Shown here: piece after piece, positions 41,314 through 50,662 of the stretch
Layout: each line of letters opens with the position of its first letter
How positions within the stretch are numbered: the stretch's first letter is position 1
Assembly (NCBI GenBank): GCA_900317585.1
Contig: ONHG01000008.1
Coordinates: forward strand, 19,438-83,437
Reading direction: 5' to 3'
Length of the DNA: 64,000 nucleotides
DNA from: an uncultured Lachnospiraceae bacterium
Lineage (GTDB): Bacteria; Bacillota; Clostridia; Lachnospirales; Lachnospiraceae
Position numbers and translations under genes: made by a program
Notes under the pieces: generated by a model
Told to the model about the DNA's origin: nothing
What the model saw: only the letters and a program-made list of their open reading frames with translations
Database searches by the model: none

Positions 41314-44300
41314 ACTGCTCTGCAATACTATAAAGACGGCTGGTTTGAACATTGTATGACTTGTTTTCATTTCCATCAAGTGCTTCATGCTCTGCAGTTT
41401 TTTTGCTGTTACCGCCTGTGATAAAATTCTCTGCTGAAATATCCTGCATACATACCACCCGCAAATCAGCCGGCTCATTTTCAGCATTTCCGATATTTTC
41501 GGCAAATGTTGAAATATTTTTTTCGAGTAACGCTCTTGTACTGTCCTCACTGGTTATAATTGTACCGGATACTCCATTTTCCTTTGCCTCAAAGGTTGCG
41601 GCTATCCTACCCTTTAGGTTATCCTCCATGAATATATCGACAAAGCCTTTTTTATCCTCACCTCTTACTATTCGAAGATTTACTCCAGTCACACCGCCAT
41701 CTGAAGTCTCAACCGGCACTATGTAGTTTTCCTGCTTTGCCATACCCGATGCTATCCTTAGCTGGCTGCAGAGCAGCTTCATTTGTCTGATATCTAAAGA
41801 ACCTGTTTCTTTGTTCTCTATTATCATATTATCCATGACATGCGCCGCAGTCTCCGCCAGCTCCTCCTGCGCCTTTGCCAGCTCCTCCGGTGTCTTCACT
41901 GCCTCTGAAAATTGTTCAAGTGTGTCATCTAAAAGCTTTCTGATTACTGCATTGTCTCCCCTTTCCCAAAGCTTTTTTACAGCCTCGGAAGGGTTTTTTA
42001 TGATTCTCGTTGCCGCCATAAGGTTTGATGCCGTAGTCTTGAAATCATACTTTTCCAAAAAGGCATATGCATTTTCCGGTGATGAAACTGCCTCCTTAAA
42101 TTGCCTGATCTGTTCTTGTGCATAACGCTCTGGCAGTACCTTGTCCTCTTTTGCATCCCAAACTGCCTGCTTCAGCTGCTCCGGTGTCATATCCAGCCAT
42201 CTTTCATCCGTAGCAAAATCCATCTTTTCAGGTGATATTACATCCATTATATCTCTTATACAGTTTGTATTATACGCAGTCTCTATCTGGACATCTATAT
42301 GAGTGCTCTTGCTTGTGCTGTCTACTCCCGAAAATTCATCGTCTATCTTATAATCCATCCGGTTTTTACCCTTTGTACGGACCGCTGTAAGAAGATTTTT
42401 CATGGTAATATCAGCTCCCTGATTTATGAGTGAGCCTATCACTGCACCATCTGACATTTCCACCTGTGTTATCAACCGGTATATTCCGATGTAAGACTCA
42501 CGTTCCTCATTGGTTATGCCATTTTGCTTTTCAAGTTTCCATAAAAATTCGCTGTATTTTTGTTCCTTTTCATCAGGATTTTCTGATTTTATCTGTCTGG
42601 CAGTATCGCTTATTTCCTGCATCGTCATTTTCAGGGGAGAGATGCCTTTTTTTATCATTTCCACCGTTACCGCAGGCGTCATATCCTTAAATGCCCTCTG
42701 CACCTGTTCGTCTACGGCCTTTATGCGCAATATATTCTGCTCTGTAATATCTGTATTATTGTACGCAAGTATTCTGACTGCCCTGCGATTTTCATCAATG
42801 GTATCCATTCCGATATCCTTAAGTATATCATCCACATTTTGAAATGCTTTGGATATGCTGTCGCCCATGTCTGCTCTCGGTGCTGTCATAAGCGTTTCAT
42901 AGCCCTGCGATGCCTTCTCAAAGGACTGCTGCAGCTTCTGTCCGTCTGTATATATTTCATTTACGGTTTTCTGATTGGAATCCGGCTGCAATACATATGC
43001 CGGCTGAAGCTTTAACTGTTCAAAAACCTCCGTGACATTTTCATATGCACTCACCCGCTCATCAGCCGCTTTTATGCTGTCATCCGAAAAAATTGCCCTG
43101 TAATATTTATTTTCCTGCTCCCTGAGCTGCTCAACAACTCTCTCTATCGGCTCTGTATCTATAGAAATTCCTTTCTTTAACAGAGATAAATTTGCCTCCG
43201 CCGTCATATATAGTCTGGCTTCCTCAAGCTTTCTCTGAGCTCTTATCATATCCGGTGAGCTGTTATAATGTTCATTATCTCGTGAATTGTCATTGTTGAT
43301 ATATTTTGTGCTGCCTGATTTATCAGACTGCGATTTCCTCGTTTCTATAGCTATCGCCAGATTCTCTATAGTGACAGGCTCTTTCTCTGTCTCTAGAGAA
43401 ATCACATCCTCCGGTGTGGCCTCCTTTAAAACATTCTCCGCCTTAATAGCACAGTCTGTTACAAGTCCATCCCGTGACATTGTTGCATCAATTGCTTTTC
43501 CACCCAATGCAATAGCCTCTGCCACTGATTTTGCATAGAATGTATCATCAGTTTTTCCTGTATTTAGAGCAATCCTGTCTATTTTATCCGCCAGCAATAT
43601 ATTTTCCGGTGTCACATCAAGCTGATTGTTCAAAAGCCATCTGCACTGATTAATATTTTCTTCATTCTGCTCTATTTTGGCATCATTCAATATCTCATCT
43701 ATCTGCGGTTTCAGATTCTCAAACTGTGCATCAGATATCTCATAATTTGTGTTCTGCTGCACTGCGGCCCCCTGCATGCTGCTGTAGGTTGCCTTGTATA
43801 CATTTGAAATCGTAGGCTGCATAGCGTTTTTTACCATATATGCCTTTGTGTCCTGTGATATGTTTTCCAGTTGCTTTGCCTGCATAATGGCATTTTGACA
43901 ATCACTTATATTTTCATCGGTTGCCGGTACATCATATGTCTTTAGCTGATTTGAAATCATCGTGGCTACCGCTGCATTACCTGTAATATCCGATATCTGC
44001 TCCTCACTCAGACTGTCACCGTAAATAGAAATGTCCACTCCGGCCTTTGCAAGCACTACTTTTATTTTATCTGTCTCTGTGACTATCACATCATAGCCAT
44101 CATCCTTTGCATAATTATAGTCATCCGTTGTTGTGGTATTTGCCACCACAACCATCTCATTACGTCTGTTTTCTGTAGATTGGCTGCTCTCATCAATAAT
44201 TCCTTCTGCTATATTTTTATCCTTTGAATCCTTCTTATTCTGTGGCTTTCCATATATAGTGTCTGACATATCCACTGAATTTGAAGTACTGACTGTGGCG

Positions 44301-44422
44301 GCCTTTTTTTCACAATCTGACTTTACATCGTCCCTTATATAATCAGAAATACCAACACTCTCTGTCTGGGCATTTCCATTTCTTGCATCTATATTTTTGT
44401 TGACTACATTTTCTATCTGCAT
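41282..44422 (-). CDS. Large protein of unknown function, possible FliK-like C-terminus (DUF6240-like)
   Basis: A 1046-residue hydrophilic, helix-rich protein without signal peptide or membrane segment. I recall similar proteins as DUF6240 in flagellated Lachnospiraceae, from memory. The last 150 residues, with VTGVNLRIVRGEDKKGFVDI and ALLEKNISTFAENI, have the layout of the FliK C-terminal (Flg_hook) domain: a beta segment, then a helix with LLExNL. It could be a hook-length or export-control protein; this is inference. CGGAG precedes ATG 44422 (start MQIENVVNKN), preferred over the frame to 44452. Confidence 0.6.
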   Translation of the reverse strand: MQIENVVNKNIDARNGNAQTESVGISDYIRDDVKSDCEKKAATVSTSNSVDMSDTIYGKPQNKKDSKDKNIAEGIIDESSQSTENRRNEMVVVANTTTTDDYNYAKDDGYDVIVTETDKIKVVLAKAGVDISIYGDSLSEEQISDITGNAAVATMISNQLKTYDVPATDENISDCQNAIMQAKQLENISQDTKAYMVKNAMQPTISNVYKATYSSMQGAAVQQNTNYEISDAQFENLKPQIDEILNDAKIEQNEENINQCRWLLNNQLDVTPENILLADKIDRIALNTGKTDDTFYAKSVAEAIALGGKAIDATMSRDGLVTDCAIKAENVLKEATPEDVISLETEKEPVTIENLAIAIETRKSQSDKSGSTKYINNDNSRDNEHYNSSPDMIRAQRKLEEARLYMTAEANLSLLKKGISIDTEPIERVVEQLREQENKYYRAIFSDDSIKAADERVSAYENVTEVFEQLKLQPAYVLQPDSNQKTVNEIYTDGQKLQQSFEKASQGYETLMTAPRADMGDSISKAFQNVDDILKDIGMDTIDENRRAVRILAYNNTDITEQNILRIKAVDEQVQRAFKDMTPAVTVEMIKKGISPLKMTMQEISDTARQIKSENPDEKEQKYSEFLWKLEKQNGITNEERESYIGIYRLITQVEMSDGAVIGSLINQGADITMKNLLTAVRTKGKNRMDYKIDDEFSGVDSTSKSTHIDVQIETAYNTNCIRDIMDVISPEKMDFATDERWLDMTPEQLKQAVWDAKEDKVLPERYAQEQIRQFKEAVSSPENAYAFLEKYDFKTTASNLMAATRIIKNPSEAVKKLWERGDNAVIRKLLDDTLEQFSEAVKTPEELAKAQEELAETAAHVMDNMIIENKETGSLDIRQMKLLCSQLRIASGMAKQENYIVPVETSDGGVTGVNLRIVRGEDKKGFVDIFMEDNLKGRIAATFEAKENGVSGTIITSEDSTRALLEKNISTFAENIGNAENEPADLRVVCMQDISAENFITGGNSKKTAEHEALDGNENKSYNVQTSRLYSIAEQFIVNISDMLD

Positions 44423-44529
44423 TATTACACTCCGTTTTGCAGCCATAATCATGTATTTGATTCCGGCTTAATATCAGTTTAATGGTAACTATTTAATATT
44501 ATTATCGACAAAAAACGTGCAATAATAAA

Positions 44530-44554
44530 GACCGCACCTTAAATTGGTGCGGTC
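44530..44554 (-). terminator. Terminator after glgB
   Basis: GACCGCACC pairs with GGTGCGGTC around 7 nt and is followed on the minus strand by TTTATTATTG. Confidence 0.85.
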
Positions 44555-44608
44555 CATGTCATGCTTTGACCCTATTATATTATAACAGCATATCTGCAGA
44601 GCGATGTA

Positions 44609-46570
44609 CTAATATTTAAATACAGCTACTCCATACGGTGCAAGCGGATAAGCAAACGAGAACGGTCTGCCGTCGCACTCTGATTTTACTGCTCTGTAAT
44701 CCAGCTTTTTGTAAGACTGCTTCTTTGCCTTTCCCCTGCCCTTTGATGATCTCTTTACGTGCTCATGTGCAACCTTTTCGCCGGTAAACTTTGGATCCTC
44801 ACTGTCAAGAACGAGCTGATATGTCTTGTGCTTTGGCACTCCGACTCTGTAATCAGGTCTCTCTACCGGTGTGAAATTTATGACAAATAGCATATTATTT
44901 TTGCCATCCCTGCTCTTTCTTATAAAGCTGAAGATGCTTCTGTCTGCATCGTTGGCATTTATCCATTCGAAGCCTTCCCAGCTTGAATCCAGCTCGTACA
45001 GACAGCGATTTCTTCTGTAGAGATGAAGCAGCTCCTTCACCCAGTTCTGAATCTTTTTATGCTCCGGATTCTCAAGCAGATACCAGTCGAGCTCTCTTTC
45101 CTCGCTCCACTCCTGCTTCTGTGCGAACTCCTGTCCCATGAACAGAAGCTTCTTGCCACAGTGTCCCATCATAAATGCATATCCTGCCATGAGGTTTTTG
45201 AATTTATCCGCCTCAAGGCCCGGCATTTTGTTGAGCATAGAGCATTTCAGATGCACAACCTCATCGTGAGACAACACAAGGATGTAATTCTCACTCTCGT
45301 TGTAGCTCATCGCAAATGTCATCTTGTTGTGGTTATTTTTACGGAAATATGGATCCAGCTTCATATAATCAAGGAAGTCATGCATCCATCCCATGTTCCA
45401 CTTGTAGCTGAAGTTCAGTCCATCTTCCTCTACCTTGCCTGTTACTTTTGGCCATGCGGTAGACTCTTCGGCTATCATTACAGTTCCGTGATTTCTTCCA
45501 AGTATGAGTGTGTTGATATGCTTGAAAAATTCCACTGCCTCAAGATTCTTATTGCCACCGAACTGGTTTGGAACCCACTGTCCATCTCTCTTTCCGTAAT
45601 CGAGATAAAGCATTGAAGCAACCGCATCTACTCGAAGTCCGTCTACGTGATAATTTTCTATCCACATCAGAGCGCTTCCAATAAGGAAATTCTTTACTTC
45701 ATTCTTTCCGTAGTCAAATATCTTTGTGCCCCAGTCAGGATGCTCTCCCTTTCTTGGGTCTGCATACTCATATGTAGCTGTGCCATCAAAATTGGCAAGT
45801 CCATGCGCATCCTTTGGGAAATGTGCCGGTACCCAGTCGAGTATTACTCCGATATTATTCTTGTGGCACTGGTCCACCAGATATGCAAAGTCCTCCGGTG
45901 TTCCATATCGTGATGTCGGCGCATAGTAACCTGTCACCTGATATCCCCATGAGCCGTCAAACGGATACTCTGAAATTCCCATCAGCTCAATATGTGTATA
46001 TCCCATGGTTTTAACGTATGACACAAGTGATTTTGCCAGATCTCTGTATGTATAAAAGCCCTCATCCTCTCTGCCCGGATGTCTCATCCATGAGCCCGGA
46101 TGACACTCATATATAGCCATAGGTGAAGCATATACTTCTGACTCTGACATTGCAGCTCTTTTGTCCATCCACTCCCTGTCAGTCCATGTAAAATGGTCAA
46201 TATCCGTGATTATTGAGGCTGTTCCCGGACGCAGCTCTGCATAGTTGGCATATGGATCTGACTTGTACAGCTTATCTCCATGCTCTGTTACAATTATAAA
46301 CTTGTACATCTGCCCCTTTGCAGCACCGGGAACAAAGAGCTCGTACACACCCATTGTCTCCGGCTCAACACGCTTCATTTCATGGCTGGTCTCATTCCAG
46401 TCATTGAACTCTCCAAACACATATACTTCCTTTGCGTGTGGTGCCCATACATCAAAGCACACTCCTTTTTTCCCATCCTGCTCAGCCAGATGCGCACCCA
46501 TTTTCTTATATATATCATAGTGCGTTGCCTGACCAAACAAATAGCAGTCCATTGCTGTAAAATTACACAT
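44609..46570 (-). CDS. glgB: 1,4-alpha-glucan branching enzyme
   Basis: A 653-residue GH13 branching enzyme that makes alpha-1,6 branches in glycogen. The N-terminal CBM48 domain contains CFDVWAPHAKEVYVFGEFND, the barrel has the catalytic Asp in GLRVDAVASMLYLDYG, the Glu in VMIAEESTAWP and the third acid in LVLSHDEVVHLK. An unusual Lys/Arg-rich insert (KRSSKGRGKAKKQSYKK) lies near the C-terminus. ATG 46570 has GGGGG 7-8 nt upstream; the 20-codon extension has no site. No other glg genes are nearby. Confidence 0.95.
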   Translation of the reverse strand: MCNFTAMDCYLFGQATHYDIYKKMGAHLAEQDGKKGVCFDVWAPHAKEVYVFGEFNDWNETSHEMKRVEPETMGVYELFVPGAAKGQMYKFIIVTEHGDKLYKSDPYANYAELRPGTASIITDIDHFTWTDREWMDKRAAMSESEVYASPMAIYECHPGSWMRHPGREDEGFYTYRDLAKSLVSYVKTMGYTHIELMGISEYPFDGSWGYQVTGYYAPTSRYGTPEDFAYLVDQCHKNNIGVILDWVPAHFPKDAHGLANFDGTATYEYADPRKGEHPDWGTKIFDYGKNEVKNFLIGSALMWIENYHVDGLRVDAVASMLYLDYGKRDGQWVPNQFGGNKNLEAVEFFKHINTLILGRNHGTVMIAEESTAWPKVTGKVEEDGLNFSYKWNMGWMHDFLDYMKLDPYFRKNNHNKMTFAMSYNESENYILVLSHDEVVHLKCSMLNKMPGLEADKFKNLMAGYAFMMGHCGKKLLFMGQEFAQKQEWSEERELDWYLLENPEHKKIQNWVKELLHLYRRNRCLYELDSSWEGFEWINANDADRSIFSFIRKSRDGKNNMLFVINFTPVERPDYRVGVPKHKTYQLVLDSEDPKFTGEKVAHEHVKRSSKGRGKAKKQSYKKLDYRAVKSECDGRPFSFAYPLAPYGVAVFKY

Positions 46571-46633
46571 ATATATACCCCCATCAGTATTTTTATTTTT
46601 ATTTTTATAAGATACTATTCTTACAAACAATTA

Positions 46634-49324
46634 CTATTTTTCTTTGAAATGATCCTCTCTGAGGACAATTCTGTCATCATCGGTATATCTCTTGGCAGTG
46701 AGTATACTTATTGCCTTCTTCAATCCACTGTGAGCCTCTCTGTCTATGGCCTCATCTATGATTTCCTTTACCTCTGTCAGAGTAGTGGCCTGGTCTATTC
46801 TCTCAATATTGCTGATTCTGTTGTGCAATGCCAGTATTGCCATCTCATCTATCTTGTATCCAAGCTCTGTCGAATATGACTTGGCAAATAATACCAGCTC
46901 ATCATTGGTAAAAATAGGCACAGATATCTTTTCAGTAAATTTTGCGGCAAAGCCTTCATCCATAGATAACGCTCTTTTGATTCCCTTGGATGTGTCCTCT
47001 AGAATATAAAGAGTGCCTGTTATATCATGATCCATCAAAAATGACAATTGCACTGCGGTATTACGGTCAATATCTCCGGCTCTCTCTATTATCAGACATC
47101 CTCCGGCTATTTTACGCAGTATCTGCTGCGCATCCTTTTTATTAAGTGCCGAGGCATCTATCTTGCCAAGCTTTCCTGTTGACTGATGTCCAACCTTTTG
47201 CAAAACCTTCACAAAGCTTGTGGCCAGCATTGTCTTACCACAGCCCTGCTCACCCTGTATTATAAGGTTACCGCTCGATGCATTACCTTTTTTATTAAGG
47301 TGGTCTATAATACCATTATAAGCCTTACAAATCTGATTTTCCATACCTTTTACAGGTATAAAATATGAAAATATTGCTCTTTGTTCATTAGTAAGCTCGT
47401 TAATATGTTTACTCTCAATCACTGTTTTGTCATCTTCTTCACTATCTAAATCCTCCGGTAATGAAAGATTAGGCATTTTCCTTGTTTTTGCCATCTCAAG
47501 CTTCTTTTCAATTCCCGGATTTTTTGCCGCCATTTTGGCTATTTCCTGCTCTATAAATGATGTTACATGTTCAAAATCTCTTGGTTTTTCCGGCTCTTGT
47601 TCCGGTTCTTCATCTGCCTCCTCATTCTTAAGCATATCATCTGTTATTTCCGGCATAAGCATTGTCGGCTGCGCAAGTATCTCAGCTTCCTCTGACTCCT
47701 CAGCCACTACGGCATCCTCCGGCTCACCGTCAAACTCTTCCACAGCCTCTGGTGTTTCAGGCTGTGGCTCTTCTACAGGCTCCTGTGCTTCAGGCTGTGG
47801 CTCTTCCACGATCTCCTGTGTTTCAGGCTGTGGCTCTTCTACAGGCTCCTGTGCTTCAGGCTGTGGCTCTTCTACAGGCTCCTGTGTTTCAGGCTGTGGC
47901 TCTTCTACGGTCTCCTGTGTTTCAGGCTGTGGCTCTTCTACGGTCTCCTGTGTTTCAGGCTGTGGCTCTTCTACAGATTTCTGCACAGGTTCCTGTACCT
48001 TAGGTATCTCAATGCCTTGCATATATTCATTCTCAAGCAGCTCCTTCGGTGTCGCTCCTGCATCCAGCTTAGGTATGACATCATTGAGTCGCTCCATGAT
48101 ATCCCCGGCCTCCTGAAGTGCTCTCGCCTTCGCAGATTCCAGCTTCTGCTGATTAGCTTCGTTTAATGCTGTTTCAGCAGCACGTTTTGTCTTTTCCCAC
48201 TCATCCAGCACATCCTGTATAGACATCTGTCCTGTAATCTGGTGCTCAAGCTGGGTCTTTTCATTGATCACCATGGACATCTGTCCATCTGAGTCCTCAC
48301 CCAGCAGCTCCTTAAAATTCATCCTGAGCGAACTGTCAATTTCCTCATCTGTTGCTATATGCTGCTCCTCGTCGGAAGGCTGTTCACTCTTTTTACCATC
48401 ATCCTTGTCCTTCAGGAACTTGAGAAATGGAATTTCCTCAACTATTTTTTTAATATTATCCATGGTATCAGCAACTTCATTTTTGCCCTTGGCATCCATA
48501 ATCTGCTTCATTCCCTTGGCAATCTCTTCCTGAAGATTCACGGTATTAAACTTTTCCTGATTTACTGTAATCTGCGGTATTTTCACATCATCGTGAACTA
48601 TCTCACCGCCCTTTACCATTTCCATGGCTCCAATCTCAGTAAGCTCGTCTTCATCAGCCTCTGATTCCGGCTCCGCTTCTTTTTTATTCTCCCTGGAAAT
48701 ATTTTCCTTTTCAAGCTTGAACTGTCTGTATTTTTCTTCCTGAGTTTTTGTCAGTGGCTGATAAAGCATTTTCAGCTCTAAAGCACGCTCAACATACGGT
48801 CCATCTCCAAACCACAGTATAAGCTCATCACAGGCTTCAACGCATTTGTCCACTTTTCCTGCCTTGTGATAGAGATATGCGAGCTCATAAGCCCACTCCT
48901 CCGTATATTCTTCTTCTTTTAATTCCTCAAGAATAGCAATAAGCTCATCAAATGAAGCTCCCTGCCCCTTTTTGATGGCATATCTTAATACATACTTCAT
49001 ATCATCATGAGGTGCTATCTCAACAAACTCATCATAATACTCTGTAGCAGCATCATAATCACCCATCTTGATGGCGACCTCAGCCAGTCTGTATATGATC
49101 ATCCTGCCGATTGGTGAACGGTCATAGGCCATTAAGAGTATGTCCCTTGCATCCTGGTATCTTTCGGCCTTCTCGTAGATTTCGCCGATTTTAACGAGTG
49201 TATTTACATTTTTAATTTTGTTCCAGTTTATGCTATCTGCAATCTCTGCTGCGCTCATATAGCCCTCCTCGGCGCTTAGGGCTTTTATCTGATCCAGCTT
49301 GAGATTGTATTCGTATTTATCCAC
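46634..49324 (-). CDS. TPR / repeat / AAA+-like three-part protein
   Basis: An 896-residue cytoplasmic protein. The TPR-like N-terminal region (about 30-200) holds helical pairs such as RYQDARDILLMAYDRSP and DYDAATEYYDEFVEIAP. An acidic region follows, then seven copies of an 11-residue repeat like VEEPQPETQEP (about 450-525). The C-terminal AAA+-like domain (about 640-870) has Walker A IIQGEQGCGKTMLATSF, a weak Walker B (GGCLIIERAGDID) and sensor-like segments. I do not recognise the whole. It may assemble or remodel a complex. It is directly upstream of glgB, so a link to glycogen is possible but unproven. Confidence 0.7.
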   Translation of the reverse strand: MDKYEYNLKLDQIKALSAEEGYMSAAEIADSINWNKIKNVNTLVKIGEIYEKAERYQDARDILLMAYDRSPIGRMIIYRLAEVAIKMGDYDAATEYYDEFVEIAPHDDMKYVLRYAIKKGQGASFDELIAILEELKEEEYTEEWAYELAYLYHKAGKVDKCVEACDELILWFGDGPYVERALELKMLYQPLTKTQEEKYRQFKLEKENISRENKKEAEPESEADEDELTEIGAMEMVKGGEIVHDDVKIPQITVNQEKFNTVNLQEEIAKGMKQIMDAKGKNEVADTMDNIKKIVEEIPFLKFLKDKDDGKKSEQPSDEEQHIATDEEIDSSLRMNFKELLGEDSDGQMSMVINEKTQLEHQITGQMSIQDVLDEWEKTKRAAETALNEANQQKLESAKARALQEAGDIMERLNDVIPKLDAGATPKELLENEYMQGIEIPKVQEPVQKSVEEPQPETQETVEEPQPETQETVEEPQPETQEPVEEPQPEAQEPVEEPQPETQEIVEEPQPEAQEPVEEPQPETPEAVEEFDGEPEDAVVAEESEEAEILAQPTMLMPEITDDMLKNEEADEEPEQEPEKPRDFEHVTSFIEQEIAKMAAKNPGIEKKLEMAKTRKMPNLSLPEDLDSEEDDKTVIESKHINELTNEQRAIFSYFIPVKGMENQICKAYNGIIDHLNKKGNASSGNLIIQGEQGCGKTMLATSFVKVLQKVGHQSTGKLGKIDASALNKKDAQQILRKIAGGCLIIERAGDIDRNTAVQLSFLMDHDITGTLYILEDTSKGIKRALSMDEGFAAKFTEKISVPIFTNDELVLFAKSYSTELGYKIDEMAILALHNRISNIERIDQATTLTEVKEIIDEAIDREAHSGLKKAISILTAKRYTDDDRIVLREDHFKEK
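47741..47975. repeat. 33-bp tandem repeat, seven copies, within the TPR/AAA gene
   Basis: A unit of 33 bp beginning with CAGGCTGTGGCTCTTCTAC on the plus strand encodes the 11-residue repeat EEPQPETQEPV. Copies differ at few bases. Copy number may vary between strains by recombination. Confidence 0.85.
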
Positions 49325-49333
49325 TTATTTCAC

Positions 49334-50647
49334 CTACTCGTATTTAAGCTTATTATTTTTTGTATCTACACCTGTTGTCTTTGTATAATCCCTTGTGTCC
49401 TCAGGAAGATTCTTTTTCCTGAGTGCATAATTAACAACTCTTCTCACAATATAGTATATCACAGCAAAGGTTGGAACACCAAATAACATTCCAAGAAAAC
49501 CAAACATTCCTCCGCCGATTAGTATGGCAAACATAACCCAGAAGGTCGAAAGACCGGTAGATGAGCCAAGTATCTTAGGTCCTATGATATTGCCATCCAC
49601 CTGCTGCAGCACGACAATAAATATCAGAAGATAAAGCGCATGCCACGGACTCTGAATTACTACTATGAGTAACGATGGAATTGCACCGATAAACGGTCCG
49701 AATACCGGAATCACATTTGTGACACCGATAATCACTGCAACAAGCACCGATGATGGAATCCTTAAAATCAGACATCCGAAATATGCAATCACACCGATAA
49801 TCAGTGAATCTATTATCTTACCGCTTATGAAACCTCCAAAAATCTCATTTGTCTTTCTGATCGTCTCAATGATGATATTGCCTGTCTTTGGCTTGCAGAC
49901 AGCATATATTATCTTTTTACTCTGTCCTGCGAGAGTCTCCTTAATACTCATCACATAGACCATCACGATTATTCCGATAATAAAATTAAGTAAGCCTCTG
50001 ACTACCGAAATCACACCGGTTGTAATCTGTGCAACATATTTCTGTGCCTCAGGAATCAGCTTTTCTGTGGCATAATTTTCAATGTAGTCGGTTGCATTCT
50101 GTAAACCTGTGCTCGCGAGCTCAGCAATTTTGCTGTCCCCGAAATTGCCGTTCTTTATCATGTTGATGAATGCCGCAACATCATTTGGCAGTGTCTTCAT
50201 AAGTCCCGATATACTTGCTATGACAGAAGGAACAATAGCCGCAATGAGGAGCGAAATAATCGCTACAAGAATAATAACCGAGCCTGTGATTGCAAGAGCT
50301 CTTGAAACCTTTCGCAGCTTGCTTTCGCTTTTCATTTTTTGGGAAAGAAGCTTTTTAAAGCATCTTTCCAGCCACAGCATGACAGGATTCATCAGGTATG
50401 CAAGCACAAGTCCCATTATAATAGGCATTGCTGCCGCAAGCAGCTTGCTCCATATGCCTGCAAAGCCCTCAAATCTGTACAGTGCAAAGAAAAACAGTAT
50501 ACTGACTGCAAACGTGACAAATACCATGACACCTATTCTGATCAGATGTGGCCATTCCTCACGCCCCGGGTGCGAATTCTGCTTCGCACCCTTATCTGCA
50601 TTTATCTCAATGTTTGATTTTTTACCAGCTTTTCCGGTTTCTTCCAT
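49334..50647 (-). CDS. AI-2E family transporter
   Basis: A 437-residue membrane protein with about eight hydrophobic segments. A charged N-terminus is followed by a paired helix (about residues 33-85), the central domain and the conserved-type FGPFIGAIPSLLIVVIQSP and GNIIGPKILGSSTGLSTFWV segments of the family. Members export or exchange small molecules, and some are sodium/proton antiporters; the name does not prove AI-2 export. It lies 15 bp after the hydratase gene and 10 bp before the TPR gene, in the same direction. Confidence 0.9.
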   Translation of the reverse strand: MEETGKAGKKSNIEINADKGAKQNSHPGREEWPHLIRIGVMVFVTFAVSILFFFALYRFEGFAGIWSKLLAAAMPIIMGLVLAYLMNPVMLWLERCFKKLLSQKMKSESKLRKVSRALAITGSVIILVAIISLLIAAIVPSVIASISGLMKTLPNDVAAFINMIKNGNFGDSKIAELASTGLQNATDYIENYATEKLIPEAQKYVAQITTGVISVVRGLLNFIIGIIVMVYVMSIKETLAGQSKKIIYAVCKPKTGNIIIETIRKTNEIFGGFISGKIIDSLIIGVIAYFGCLILRIPSSVLVAVIIGVTNVIPVFGPFIGAIPSLLIVVIQSPWHALYLLIFIVVLQQVDGNIIGPKILGSSTGLSTFWVMFAILIGGGMFGFLGMLFGVPTFAVIYYIVRRVVNYALRKKNLPEDTRDYTKTTGVDTKNNKLKYE

Positions 50648-50662
50648 CGGATTAGACTCTCC

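Noticed and set aside
45023-45616. A 197-codon plus-strand ORF opposite glgB
   Set aside because: Antisense shadow of glgB; starts and codon use do not fit.
46280-46879. A 199-codon plus-strand ORF across the glgB start
   Set aside because: Antisense to glgB and the TPR/AAA gene; low-quality composition and no ribosome site.
47427-48116. A 229-codon plus-strand ORF rich in Ser, Cys and Gly
   Set aside because: Antisense shadow of the 33-bp repeat and flanking acidic coding sequence of the TPR/AAA gene; no ribosome site and low complexity.
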